Positions 53,628-60,886 of a stretch of DNA of 60,886 nt are shown piece after piece. Numbering within the stretch: position 1 is the stretch's first letter; every line of letters starts with the position of its first letter. The stretch lies in contig DASUUU010000002.1 of the NCBI GenBank assembly GCA_036373915.1, positions 1 to 60,886 on the forward strand. Direction: 5' to 3'. The notes below the pieces were generated by a model. The model was not told the DNA's origin, did no database searches, and was given only the letters and a program-made list of their open reading frames with translations. Made by a program: the position numbers and the translations under genes. This stretch comes from JASLBX01 sp036373915. Its GTDB lineage: Bacteria; Actinomycetota; Actinomycetes; Jiangellales; Jiangellaceae.

Positions 53628-54044
53628 TCAGACGTCGACGATCACCGAACACGACCAGGTGCCCGCGAACGAGCCGATGCGCAACCCGTGCAGCGACACG
53701 CCCTTGGGCGCCGCACCCACGTGCCGGACCCGCGTGGCGTCGGCCATGGCGAACCGGACGGCAACACCGTCTCCGCGCGGCTCCACCTCGACGTCCACCG
53801 GTACTTCGTGCTCGGTGTCCAGGTAGTAGATGGCCTCGTCGAGCACATCCACCAGCAGATCCTCGTCGCAGCGTTCGGCGAACCAGCTTCGGCGATCTCG
53901 TTCCGGGTGTACCGCCGTCGTGTCGGCGAATGTCTCCACGACCCCGAGTACCGCTTCTGCGATGCACGACTCCCTGTTCGGACCCCAAGCCTCCACCGCC
54001 ACGTCCGCAGTGTGCGGCACCGCCCGGTGGCCTCGGCCCGTCAT
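53628..54044 (-). CDS. Archease (RtcB activator)
   Basis: A 138-residue archease: VPHTADVAVEAWG near the start carries the conserved histidine-aspartate metal site; DLLVDVLDEAIYYLD and APKGVSLHGLR are the other family blocks. It accelerates RtcB guanylylation and turnover. I start it at ATG 54044, giving standard length; ribosome site is poor (GTCGGG). It is transcribed convergently with rtcB, not in the same operon, and has its own DosR-like box 36 bp upstream. Confidence 0.9.
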   Translation of the reverse strand: MTGRGHRAVPHTADVAVEAWGPNRESCIAEAVLGVVETFADTTAVHPERDRRSWFAERCDEDLLVDVLDEAIYYLDTEHEVPVDVEVEPRGDGVAVRFAMADATRVRHVGAAPKGVSLHGLRIGSFAGTWSCSVIVDV

Positions 54045-54080
54045 CCCGACATCATCGCCGGACTCCGGCGTCCGGCGCCA

Positions 54081-54094
54081 GGGCCGTTCGTCCC
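54081..54094. promoter_or_regulatory. DosR-like box before archease
   Basis: On the minus strand GGGACGAACGGCCC, nearly identical to the narK box, 36 bp before the archease start. Confidence 0.65.
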
Positions 54095-54111
54095 GGATGC
54101 AATCGGCGACA

Positions 54112-54206
54112 GGGGCCGGGCGAGGAGTCGAACCTCGCATGTGGGCGCGGGGCAATCCCTCGGTCCGCCCCACCCTGGCGGGCAGTTACCGTATTTCTAC
54201 CGGCCC
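54112..54206 (-). ncRNA. Possible tRNA-like RNA element near archease
   Basis: On the minus strand a 7-bp closing helix (GGGCCGG at 54206-54200 with CCGGCCC at 54119-54113) encloses a strong hairpin (54172-54141) and a perfect T-arm-like hairpin (54137-54121) with 5-bp stem and loop TTCGACT. The T-arm plus acceptor stack would be 13 bp. No normal D-arm or anticodon arm is found, so it is not a functional tRNA. It could be a tRNA-like RNA, a tRNA remnant or chance in GC-rich DNA. Confidence 0.25.
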
Positions 54207-54303
54207 ACCACAATGATTCCGCGGGGGTGCACCGTACATCCAGAGGCCGTGGTCCCCCGCCACCGGTGACCAACGGCCCGCCTGATGCCCATTCCACGCG
54301 TCG

Positions 54304-54317
54304 GGTACGAAGGTCAC
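54304..54317. promoter_or_regulatory. Weak DosR-like box before ppdK
   Basis: GGTACGAAGGTCAC, 80 bp before the ppdK start. The only match in the 353-bp region between archease and ppdK besides the archease box. Confidence 0.35.
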
Positions 54318-54397
54318 GCTCGAAGGGGCCACTCGCCCCTGCCCGAACCGGCGACTCCCGGGGTGCAATCGGTGTAGAGCTAGAGAAGGGACTCGCC

Positions 54398-57115
54398 GTG
54401 TCGACCCACGCCAGTGTCAAGTATGTCTACGCCTTCGCCGAAGGAAACAAGGATCTGAAGGATCTGCTGGGCGGCAAGGGTGCGAACCTGGCCGAGATGA
54501 CCAACCTCGGCCTGCCTGTACCGCCGGGATTCACAATCACGACCGAGGCGTGCCGGGTCTACCTGACCCAGGGCCACGAGCCGCCCGAACTTCGCCACGA
54601 GGTGGCGGCTCACCTGGCGCGGCTGGAGGACGCGCGGGGCAAGCACCTCGGCGCGGCGGACGATCCGCTGCTGGTGTCGGTTCGGTCCGGAGCGAAGTTC
54701 TCGATGCCGGGGATGATGGACACCGTCCTGGACATCGGCCTCAACGACTCCTCCGTCAAGGGCCTGGCGAACCAGACCGCCGACGAGCGAGACGCCTGGG
54801 ACTCCTACCGGCGCCTGATCCAGATGTTCGGGAAGACGGTGCTCAGCATCGACGGGGCGCTGTTCGACGCGGCGCTGGACGCCGCGAAGCAGGCCCGCAA
54901 TGCCCAAAGCGACCTCGACCTGAACACGGCGGACCTGCATGCACTTGTCGACGAGTACAAGCGCATCGTCCGCGACCAGACAGGGCACGAGTTCCCGCAG
55001 GATCCACGGGAACAGCTCGACAAGGCGATCCGCGCCGTCTTCGACTCCTGGAATACCGACCGGGCCCGCGTGTACCGGCGGCAGGAGCGGATTCCTGAAG
55101 ACCTTGGGACCGCGGTCAACGTGATGGCCATGGTCTACGGAAATCTCGGACCCGACTCCGGCACTGGGGTCGCCTTCACTCGCGACCCTGCCACCGGCCG
55201 GCCCGGAGTGTACGGCGACTACCTCCAGCACGCGCAGGGCGAGGACGTGGTGGCCGGCATCCGCAACACGGTGCCGCTACAGGACCTCGAACAGATCGAC
55301 AAGCGCTCCTACGACCGGCTGTTGCAGAACATGGCCACTCTGGAGAGCCACTACCGGGACCTGTGTGACATCGAGTTCACGATCGAGCGCGGCACATTGT
55401 GGATGTTGCAGACCCGCGTCGGCAAACGAACCGCCGCCGCGGCCTTCCGGATCGCCACCGCACTCGTAGACGAGGGCCTCATCGACCTCGACGAGGCCTT
55501 GCTCCGCGTCAACGGAACTCAGCTCGCCCAGCTGATGTTCCCCCGCTTCGACACCAGCGAGGACGGCGACCCCATCGCCCACGGTGTGCCCGCATCGCCG
55601 GGAGCCGCTGTGGGCAGGGCCGTTTTCGACTCGGCCACCGCCGCCGCCGCCGGCGCGGAAGGTGACAAGGTCATCCTGGTCCGCCGTGAGACCAACCCCG
55701 ACGACCTGCCCGGATTGATCGGCGCCGAGGGAGTGCTCACCAGCCATGGCGGTAAGACGTCGCACGCCGCTGTCGTGGCCCGCGGCATGGGCAAGACCTG
55801 CGTGGTCGGTGCCGACGAACTGGACATCGACCCACAGCTGCGCAGGTTCACAACCGCTGCCGGGATCACTGTCTCGGAAGGGGACGTGATCTCCATCGAC
55901 GGCACCTCCGGCGTCGTCTACGCCGGCGAGATGCCGGTCGCCGCCTCGCCTGTCGTGGAGTACTTCGAGGGCACGCTCGACCCGGATGCCGCCAAGGCCG
56001 ACGATCTGCTGCCTGCGATCGCCCGCCTGATGGCGCACGCGGACCAGAGCCGACGGCTCGGCGTGCGCGCCAACGCCGACACTCCGGACGACGCGGCCCG
56101 CGCGCGCCGGTTCGGCGCTCAAGGCATCGGACTGTGCCGAACCGAGCACATGTTCCTCGGCGAACGTCGCGGCTACGTCGAGCAGCTCATCCTGGCCGAC
56201 ACCGATAACGAGCAGCACGCGGCCCTCGCGGCCTTGCTGCCGCTACAGCGCGACGACTTCGTCGGCATCCTCGAAGCGATGGACGGCCTTCCCGTCATCA
56301 TCCGGCTGCTCGACCCGCCGTTGCACGAATTCCTCCCGGACCTGACCGAACTCACCGTGCGGGTCGCCCTGGCCGAAGAACGCGGAGAGCCGCACACCGA
56401 GGACACCCGGCTGCTGCAGGCGGTGCGCCGGCTGCACGAGCAGAACCCGATGCTCGGGTTGCGCGGTGTGCGCCTCGGCGTGGTGATCCCGGGACTGGTC
56501 GCCATGCAGGTCCGCGCCGTCGCCGAGGCGGCCGCCGCGCGCATCAAGTCCGGCGGCGACCCCCGGCCGGAGATCATGGTCCCGCTGGTCGGAGCGGCGA
56601 CCGAACTCGAGATCGTCCGCGCTCAGATCGACAAGGTGCTCGCCGAAGTCGCCACCGAGACGGGGGTCGACGTGCGCGCCCAGATCGGCACGATGATCGA
56701 GCTGCCGCGAGCAGCCCTCACCGCCGGCGAGATCGCCGAGTCCGCGGACTTCTTCTCGTTCGGCACCAACGACCTCACCCAGACCGCCTGGGGCTTCTCC
56801 CGTGATGACGTCGAGGGCGGCTTCTTCCCCGCCTACCTCGACAACGGCATCTTCGCGGTGTCCCCGTTCGAGACGATCGACGCCGCAGGAGTAGGCGAAC
56901 TCGTCGAGATCGGCGTCGCCCGTGGTCGTGCCGTCAGGCCGGACCTCAGCGTCGGCGTCTGCGGCGAGCATGGGGGCGACCCGGTTTCGATCCACTTCTT
57001 CGACCGGGTGGGCCTCGACTACGTCTCATGTTCGCCGTTCCGGGTACCGGTGGCCAGGCTCGAGGCCGGACGCGCCGCCGTCGCGACCGAACACGGGGGC
57101 AGCGACACCCGGTAG
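54398..57115 (+). CDS. ppdK: Pyruvate, phosphate dikinase
   Basis: A 905-residue enzyme interconverting pyruvate, ATP and Pi with PEP, AMP and PPi. The ATP-grasp domain (GGKGANLAEMTNLGLPVPPGF, SVRSGAKFSMPGMMDTVLD), the swivelling domain with catalytic His456 in GGKTSHAAVVARGMG, and the TIM barrel with Cys855 in VCGEHGG and GTNDLTQ are complete. GTG 54398 is the start, with GAGAAGGG upstream; the longer frame above it is non-coding. It allows gluconeogenic PEP formation or PPi-linked glycolysis in low energy. Confidence 0.96.
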   Translation: MSTHASVKYVYAFAEGNKDLKDLLGGKGANLAEMTNLGLPVPPGFTITTEACRVYLTQGHEPPELRHEVAAHLARLEDARGKHLGAADDPLLVSVRSGAKFSMPGMMDTVLDIGLNDSSVKGLANQTADERDAWDSYRRLIQMFGKTVLSIDGALFDAALDAAKQARNAQSDLDLNTADLHALVDEYKRIVRDQTGHEFPQDPREQLDKAIRAVFDSWNTDRARVYRRQERIPEDLGTAVNVMAMVYGNLGPDSGTGVAFTRDPATGRPGVYGDYLQHAQGEDVVAGIRNTVPLQDLEQIDKRSYDRLLQNMATLESHYRDLCDIEFTIERGTLWMLQTRVGKRTAAAAFRIATALVDEGLIDLDEALLRVNGTQLAQLMFPRFDTSEDGDPIAHGVPASPGAAVGRAVFDSATAAAAGAEGDKVILVRRETNPDDLPGLIGAEGVLTSHGGKTSHAAVVARGMGKTCVVGADELDIDPQLRRFTTAAGITVSEGDVISIDGTSGVVYAGEMPVAASPVVEYFEGTLDPDAAKADDLLPAIARLMAHADQSRRLGVRANADTPDDAARARRFGAQGIGLCRTEHMFLGERRGYVEQLILADTDNEQHAALAALLPLQRDDFVGILEAMDGLPVIIRLLDPPLHEFLPDLTELTVRVALAEERGEPHTEDTRLLQAVRRLHEQNPMLGLRGVRLGVVIPGLVAMQVRAVAEAAAARIKSGGDPRPEIMVPLVGAATELEIVRAQIDKVLAEVATETGVDVRAQIGTMIELPRAALTAGEIAESADFFSFGTNDLTQTAWGFSRDDVEGGFFPAYLDNGIFAVSPFETIDAAGVGELVEIGVARGRAVRPDLSVGVCGEHGGDPVSIHFFDRVGLDYVSCSPFRVPVARLEAGRAAVATEHGGSDTR

Positions 57116-57128
57116 AGGCTCCGGAGAT

Positions 57129-57142
57129 GGGACCTTCGGCCG
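57129..57142. promoter_or_regulatory. DosR-like box before the hibernation factor
   Basis: GGGACCTTCGGCCG, 13 bp after the ppdK stop but 246 bp before the HPF-like start, leaving a long possible leader. Confidence 0.6.
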
Positions 57143-57388
57143 CACCGTTCCGGGTCTGTCGACCCTGAGGCGCACCAATGACACGGGTGATACTCAAAGT
57201 GGCACCCGTTGGCGAGGAGGTGGAGGCCCGCGAAAGCAGAGAAGAAGGGACGTGGCGATCTCCGGATCGCACAACCCGCCAGTAGTAACTGTGCATCTGC
57301 CGGAACGGATCTCCATCACCACCCACCGACGGGTGTCGGCTTTCTGCACAAGCTCATGACCTTGGTCCAGCCGCAGGAGTTGGTGGGC

Positions 57389-58189
57389 ATGACTCGACGC
57401 CGAACAATCAGCTTTCCTGCCGTCGAGGTGGTCGCCGGCCCGGACATCCCGGAGAGCGCGCGTGCGAGAGCCGGCCGCAAGCTCGCGGCTCTCGCACGGT
57501 ACGTGAACGAGCCGATTCTACATGCTCGGGTACGGCTGACCCGATCCCACGACCCGGCTCTGGCGCGGCCGGTGATCGCGCAGGGCAACCTGGATGTCAA
57601 CGGGCGGATAGTGCGCGCCCAGGTGGCCGCGGCGACCGCACACGAGGCGGTCGAGCTACTCCAGGCTCGGCTGCGGCGCCGGCTCGAGCGGATGGCACGC
57701 GACTGGGAGGCCCGCCGCGGCAGCAGGCCGGTGTCCGCGCCGCACGAATGGCGACACATGAGCGAGCCGGCCGACCGGCCCGACTACTACCCGCGGCCGG
57801 AGTCCGAAAGGCAGGTGGTGCGGCACAAGACCTTCGCGCCGGCCAAGGTCACGCCGGATGAGGCCGCGTTGGACATGGACCTGCTCGACTACGACTTCTA
57901 CCTGTTCACCGACGCGGACACCGGTCAGGACTCCGTGATCTACCGCGCTGGGACGACCGGTTACCGGCTGGCCCAGCTCGACCCCGAGCCGCACCGCGAA
58001 TTCGAGACGACGGTGCCGCTGACGGTCAGCGAACGGCCGGCGCCCGTGCTGACCCTGGCTGAGGCCAGGGAGCGGCTGGACGCGACCGGGCTGCCGTTCC
58101 TGTTCTTCGCAGAGCCTGCCAGCGGGCGGGGCCGGGTTCTCTATCGCAGGTACGACGGCCACTACGGGCTCGTCCGTCCGGTGGAGTGA
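57389..58189 (+). CDS. Ribosome hibernation factor (HPF/S30AE family), long, with doubled C-domain
   Basis: A 266-residue HPF/RaiA-type protein. Residues 10-110 match the S30AE ribosome-binding fold (VVAGPDIPESARARAGRKLAAL; QGNLDVNGRIVRAQVAAAT). Two related C-terminal segments follow: MDLLDYDFYLFTDADTGQDSVIYR at about 167-190 and DATGLPFLFFAEPASGRGRVLYR near 235-257, so the dimerisation domain looks duplicated. Size matches M. tuberculosis Rv0079, a DosR-regulated translation inhibitor. ATG 57389 with AGGAG 10 bases upstream; further upstream starts lack homology. Confidence 0.86.
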   Translation: MTRRRTISFPAVEVVAGPDIPESARARAGRKLAALARYVNEPILHARVRLTRSHDPALARPVIAQGNLDVNGRIVRAQVAAATAHEAVELLQARLRRRLERMARDWEARRGSRPVSAPHEWRHMSEPADRPDYYPRPESERQVVRHKTFAPAKVTPDEAALDMDLLDYDFYLFTDADTGQDSVIYRAGTTGYRLAQLDPEPHREFETTVPLTVSERPAPVLTLAEARERLDATGLPFLFFAEPASGRGRVLYRRYDGHYGLVRPVE

Positions 58190-58207
58190 TGGCGATCTGG
58201 TGATCGA

Positions 58208-60529
58208 TCAGCTCGCGACCGGTAGTTCACCTTCGCGATGGTCCTCGACCAGGGAGAAGTACGCCTCTTCCTCCTGAGTGAAGTGCAAGGTGCAGATCGC
58301 GTGCAGTCCGTACAGCACCTGGCGCAACCGCGTGACGTCGCTCTCGTCCGGTCCGCCGTTGCCGATCTGGTCCAGAAGCCGTCCGAGCTGTCGGATCAGG
58401 TGACTGATCTCCACATGTGCCCGCGACATCGTGCTCGTGGCCTCTGAGTTGCCGAGGACTCGGTCGAGGACCGGGTAGAGCTCTGCGCCTTCGGCGAGCT
58501 CGTGCGGCTCGAGTTCGCCGACCAACCGGCGGTGGAGCTTGCCCAGGCGTTCCAGAATGTCCGCCGGCGGAGATGTGCCAAGCGCGTCGGCCGCCGACCG
58601 GAGCTCGTCCAGGATCGGGCGCAACGCCGGGTGCTCCGTGCTGAACCGGCGCAGCAGGCGGGCGTCCTCTTCCGACACCCGGATCCGGCCCGGTCGTTCC
58701 CTTGCCGCCCGGAGCGCGTTGGCGATCACCGCGACATCGATGGCCTCCTGCAAGACAGCGCCCAGCGCCGGAACCAGCAGACCCCATGCGGCCAACCCCA
58801 TGGCCGCAAGCGACAACCCCATCCCCACCGTCACGCTCTGCAACGCGATCCGGCGGGATCGCTGGGCGACCCGCATCGCAGCCGCGAGCCGGTCCAGCCG
58901 GTCCACCGTCAGGACCACGTCGGCGGCTTCTGATGCAACGGTGGTCCCCCTGGCGCCGAGTGCCACGCCGACGTCCGCAGCCGCCAGCGCGGCCGCGTCG
59001 TTGATGCCGTCACCGACCATGAGGACCGGCCCCCGCTGTCGCTCCGCGTGCACTGCGGCCAGCTTGTCCTCGGGCAACCGATCGGCCATCACCAGGTCCG
59101 CACCGGCGATCGCGCCCACCTGTTCGGCCGCCTCGTAGCGGTCGCCGGTCACCAGTACGACCCGCTGGATGCCCGAGTGCCGGAGGTCTCTCACCGTGCG
59201 CGCCGCGTCCGGTCGCATCGCATCCCGAAGCACGATCGCGCCGGCCGGGGTGCCGTCGACCGCGACGACCACGAGCATGTCGCCGTCGGACTCGACTCTG
59301 CGCCGAACGGTCTGCAGCCAGGCCGGGCCCGGCGTACCCGCGACCCAGCCGGCCTGGCCCACCACGACAGAACGGCCCGCGACCGCCCCACTCATGCCCT
59401 TGCCCGGCACTTCGGTCACACCGGTCGGCAACCGCAACACCAGGCCCCGCTCCCGAGCCAGCTGGACGATCGGCGCGGCCAGGATGTGGGGCGAGACCTG
59501 TTCGGCCGATGCCGCGATCTCCAGCAACTCGTCGGGCGTCAGGTCACCCGCCGCTACTATGCCGGCGACAGCCGGGCGTCCGGCGGTGAGAGTGCCGGTC
59601 TTGTCCATCAGCAGCACACGGGCGGCCGCCAGTTGCTCCAGCGCACCGCCATTCTTGACGATCACACCGTGGCCGGCCGCGCGTGACATCCCGGACACCA
59701 GCGCGACCGGCGCGGCCAGGATCAAGGGGCATGGTGTGGCCACGACGAGCACTGCTACCGCTCGGACCGGATCCGCCGATACCAGCCAGGCGATTGCGGC
59801 CAGACCCAGCGACAGCGGCAGGAACCATGCCGCGTACCGGTCAGCCAGCCGAACGAACGGGGCGCTTTCGGCCGATGCCTGCTCGACCAAACGCACTATC
59901 GCGGCGTACGTGGAATCCGCCGCCGAGGTGGCCGCGAGCAGGTCGAACGGCCCGCCCGCGTTCACCACGCCGGACCGCACGCCGTCGCCGACCGGCCGGG
60001 TGACCGGTGCGGCCTCACCTGTCAGCGCCGACTCGTCGAGCACGGCGGTGCCTTGCTCCACCCGGCCATCGACCGGCACGACCTCACCCGATCGCACGAG
60101 CAGCACGTCGCCTCGTGCGACCGCGTCCAGCGGCACGACCTCGAGCCTGCCGCCTGCGTATCGGCGGGCCTCGACTGGCGCGCGAGCGACCAATGCGATG
60201 AGCTCGGCCCGAGCTCGGCCGGCCGCTCGGGCTTCGAGTGCGCGGCCGGTGGCGAGCATCAACGTGATCAAAGCGGCCGCGAACAGTTCGCCGACCAGCA
60301 ATGCACCGACGATGGCGACGACCGCGATGGCGTCCACACCGACGCGACCGTCACGCAGCGAACCGAGTACGAGCAGGGCCGACCAGACCGCCCCTGCCAC
60401 ACCGGTGGCCAACCACGCGAGATCGCCGAGGCCAGGCTGACCGGCAAGGTGCAGCGCTGCCCCGGCGGCCAGCAGCGCGAACCCGCCGACCAGCATGGCG
60501 TGCAGCAGATACCCGGGCCGGGTCGCCAT
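58208..60529 (-). CDS. P1B-5-type metal ATPase with C-terminal hemerythrin domain
   Basis: A 773-residue heavy-metal pump. TM4 motif T265-P-C-P in VVATPCPLILAAP, phosphorylated D309 in LMDKTGTLTAGR, hinge MVGDGINDAAAL and the LQEAIDV motif in TM6 are P1B-5 features. No N-terminal metal-binding domain. The last 150 residues are a hemerythrin-like bundle with STEHPALRPIL, ELEPHELAEGAELYP, AHVEISHLIRQL and LHFTQEEEAYF, placing His/Glu for a di-iron site. Known P1B-5 proteins with this tail transport Ni or Fe(II); O2 or NO sensing by the tail is inference. Start 60529 with GAGGGAGG. Confidence 0.92.
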   Translation of the reverse strand: MATRPGYLLHAMLVGGFALLAAGAALHLAGQPGLGDLAWLATGVAGAVWSALLVLGSLRDGRVGVDAIAVVAIVGALLVGELFAAALITLMLATGRALEARAAGRARAELIALVARAPVEARRYAGGRLEVVPLDAVARGDVLLVRSGEVVPVDGRVEQGTAVLDESALTGEAAPVTRPVGDGVRSGVVNAGGPFDLLAATSAADSTYAAIVRLVEQASAESAPFVRLADRYAAWFLPLSLGLAAIAWLVSADPVRAVAVLVVATPCPLILAAPVALVSGMSRAAGHGVIVKNGGALEQLAAARVLLMDKTGTLTAGRPAVAGIVAAGDLTPDELLEIAASAEQVSPHILAAPIVQLARERGLVLRLPTGVTEVPGKGMSGAVAGRSVVVGQAGWVAGTPGPAWLQTVRRRVESDGDMLVVVAVDGTPAGAIVLRDAMRPDAARTVRDLRHSGIQRVVLVTGDRYEAAEQVGAIAGADLVMADRLPEDKLAAVHAERQRGPVLMVGDGINDAAALAAADVGVALGARGTTVASEAADVVLTVDRLDRLAAAMRVAQRSRRIALQSVTVGMGLSLAAMGLAAWGLLVPALGAVLQEAIDVAVIANALRAARERPGRIRVSEEDARLLRRFSTEHPALRPILDELRSAADALGTSPPADILERLGKLHRRLVGELEPHELAEGAELYPVLDRVLGNSEATSTMSRAHVEISHLIRQLGRLLDQIGNGGPDESDVTRLRQVLYGLHAICTLHFTQEEEAYFSLVEDHREGELPVAS

Positions 60530-60577
60530 CGGCCTCCCTCCACTACCAGGTTCACGTGGCTGCCATTGCCACGAGAA

Positions 60578-60591
60578 GGGGCGAAGGTCCT
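60578..60591. promoter_or_regulatory. DosR-like box before the P1B ATPase
   Basis: GGGGCGAAGGTCCT, 48 bp from the start at 60529, in the 88-bp gap after the next P-type ATPase gene. Confidence 0.58.
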
Positions 60592-60617
60592 GGTCCGGGG
60601 CTATGTTGGGCCGGTGG

Positions 60618-60886
60618 CTACCGGTTGGCTCGCCGGATCAGCAGCTTTCGGACTTCACTCACCCACAGCACGGCGCTGGCCATCGCGACGCAGACCGCCC
60701 ACTGCTCGATCGACAGCGCGGTGGTGGTGAAAGCGTCGTTGAGGAACGGGATGTGCACGACCGCGACCTGGAGGGCAGCCGACAGTGCGACGGCCGCCCA
60801 CAGCCACCCGTTCGCGAACATCCGGTGAAAGGCCGTGCCTATCTCTGAGCGGGCGTTCAACGCGTTGAACAGCTGAGCGATCACCA
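60618..60886 (-). CDS. Cation-transporting P-type ATPase, C-terminal fragment (runs off window)
   Basis: The last 89 or so residues of a P2-type pump. AQLFNALNARSE is the conserved start of the final two helices of the Cation_ATPase_C module, followed by two hydrophobic helices and a basic end (RKLLIRRANR). The frame is open to the window edge, so the gene continues to the right. With the pumps at 13.2, 32.1 and 58.2 kb this is the fourth P-type ATPase. Confidence 0.85.
   Translation of the reverse strand, partial: VIAQLFNALNARSEIGTAFHRMFANGWLWAAVALSAALQVAVVHIPFLNDAFTTTALSIEQWAVCVAMASAVLWVSEVRKLLIRRANR

Noticed and set aside
54112..54206. Functional tRNA gene
   Set aside because: No anticodon arm with T33 or normal D-arm could be drawn; kept only as a possible tRNA-like element.
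57178..57285. 35-residue ORF after the box upstream of the HPF-like gene
   Set aside because: ATG lies 36 bp after the box but has no clear ribosome site or conserved pattern; a second 35-residue GTG frame at 57252 is equally weak. Either could be a leader peptide, but not supportable.

Overview
The window reads as the chromosome of a high-GC Gram-positive actinobacterium. G/C dominates third codon positions, GTG starts are common, translational coupling through ATGA/GTGA overlaps is pervasive, and families typical of Actinomycetota occur (DUF1918, DUF1876, Acg-type nitroreductase, deazaflavin-dependent nitroreductase, tandem universal stress proteins). Genus cannot be fixed from the sequence. 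About 56 protein genes are supported. I found no rRNA, transposase, phage gene or CRISPR array.

Layout: (1) 0.2-13.0 kb holds a class V aminotransferase, the nitrate reductase operon narGHJI, divergent narK, a TDT/SLAC1 family transporter, a zinc alcohol dehydrogenase and a small membrane protein. (2) 13.2-31.1 kb holds a P-type ATPase, an MgtE-like transporter with a universal stress protein (USP) and a lipoprotein, an M20 peptidase, a second USP, an operon of VOC protein, membrane protein, PEP-synthase-like phosphotransferase and PAP2 phosphatase, a baeRF (eRF1-like) protein, GAPDH, two more USPs and a CBS protein. A 0.76 kb non-coding gap at 29.0-29.8 kb carries a phased repeat array. (3) 31.2-38.3 kb holds an Acg nitroreductase with a second P-type ATPase, an XRE regulator, a flavodoxin, DUF1918, DUF1876, a cNMP-binding protein with an FAD/NAD oxidoreductase, and a fifth USP. 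(4) 38.3-46.5 kb holds a nine-gene V/A-type ATPase operon preceded by a deazaflavin-dependent nitroreductase gene. (5) 46.8-60.9 kb holds acetyl-CoA synthetase, pyruvate dehydrogenase E1 alpha, E1 beta and E2, an acyl carrier protein and the RNA ligase RtcB in one operon; then archease, pyruvate phosphate dikinase, a ribosome-hibernation factor, a hemerythrin-tailed P1B ATPase and the end of a further P-type ATPase.

The unifying signal is a recurrent 14-bp imperfect palindrome, about GGGACCTTCGGCCC or GGGACGAACGTCCC. It sits 35-90 bp before the first gene of most transcription units, with about 20 candidate copies. It matches the core of the DosR/DevR box of mycobacteria (GGGACTWWAGTCCC). The gene families also match the M. 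tuberculosis DosR dormancy regulon closely: NarK2, USPs, Acg, CtpF-like ATPase, Hrp1-like CBS protein, DUF1876, DUF1918, a HPF-like protein, an RtcB-like protein and an archease-like protein. I infer that this is a large DosR-type hypoxia/nitric-oxide/dormancy island.

As a system the genes would provide anaerobic respiration (Nar, NarK), ATP-dependent or reversible ion pumping (V-ATPase, P-type pumps, MgtE), acetate/pyruvate/PEP interconversion (Acs, PDH, PPDK, GAPDH), redox and flavin handling, ribosome hibernation and rescue (HPF, DUF1876, baeRF) and RNA repair (RtcB, archease). The V-ATPase, the PDH-ACP-RtcB operon and the hemerythrin-P1B pump are the parts least expected in such a regulon. 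The regulator itself (DosR/DosS-type) is not in the window.
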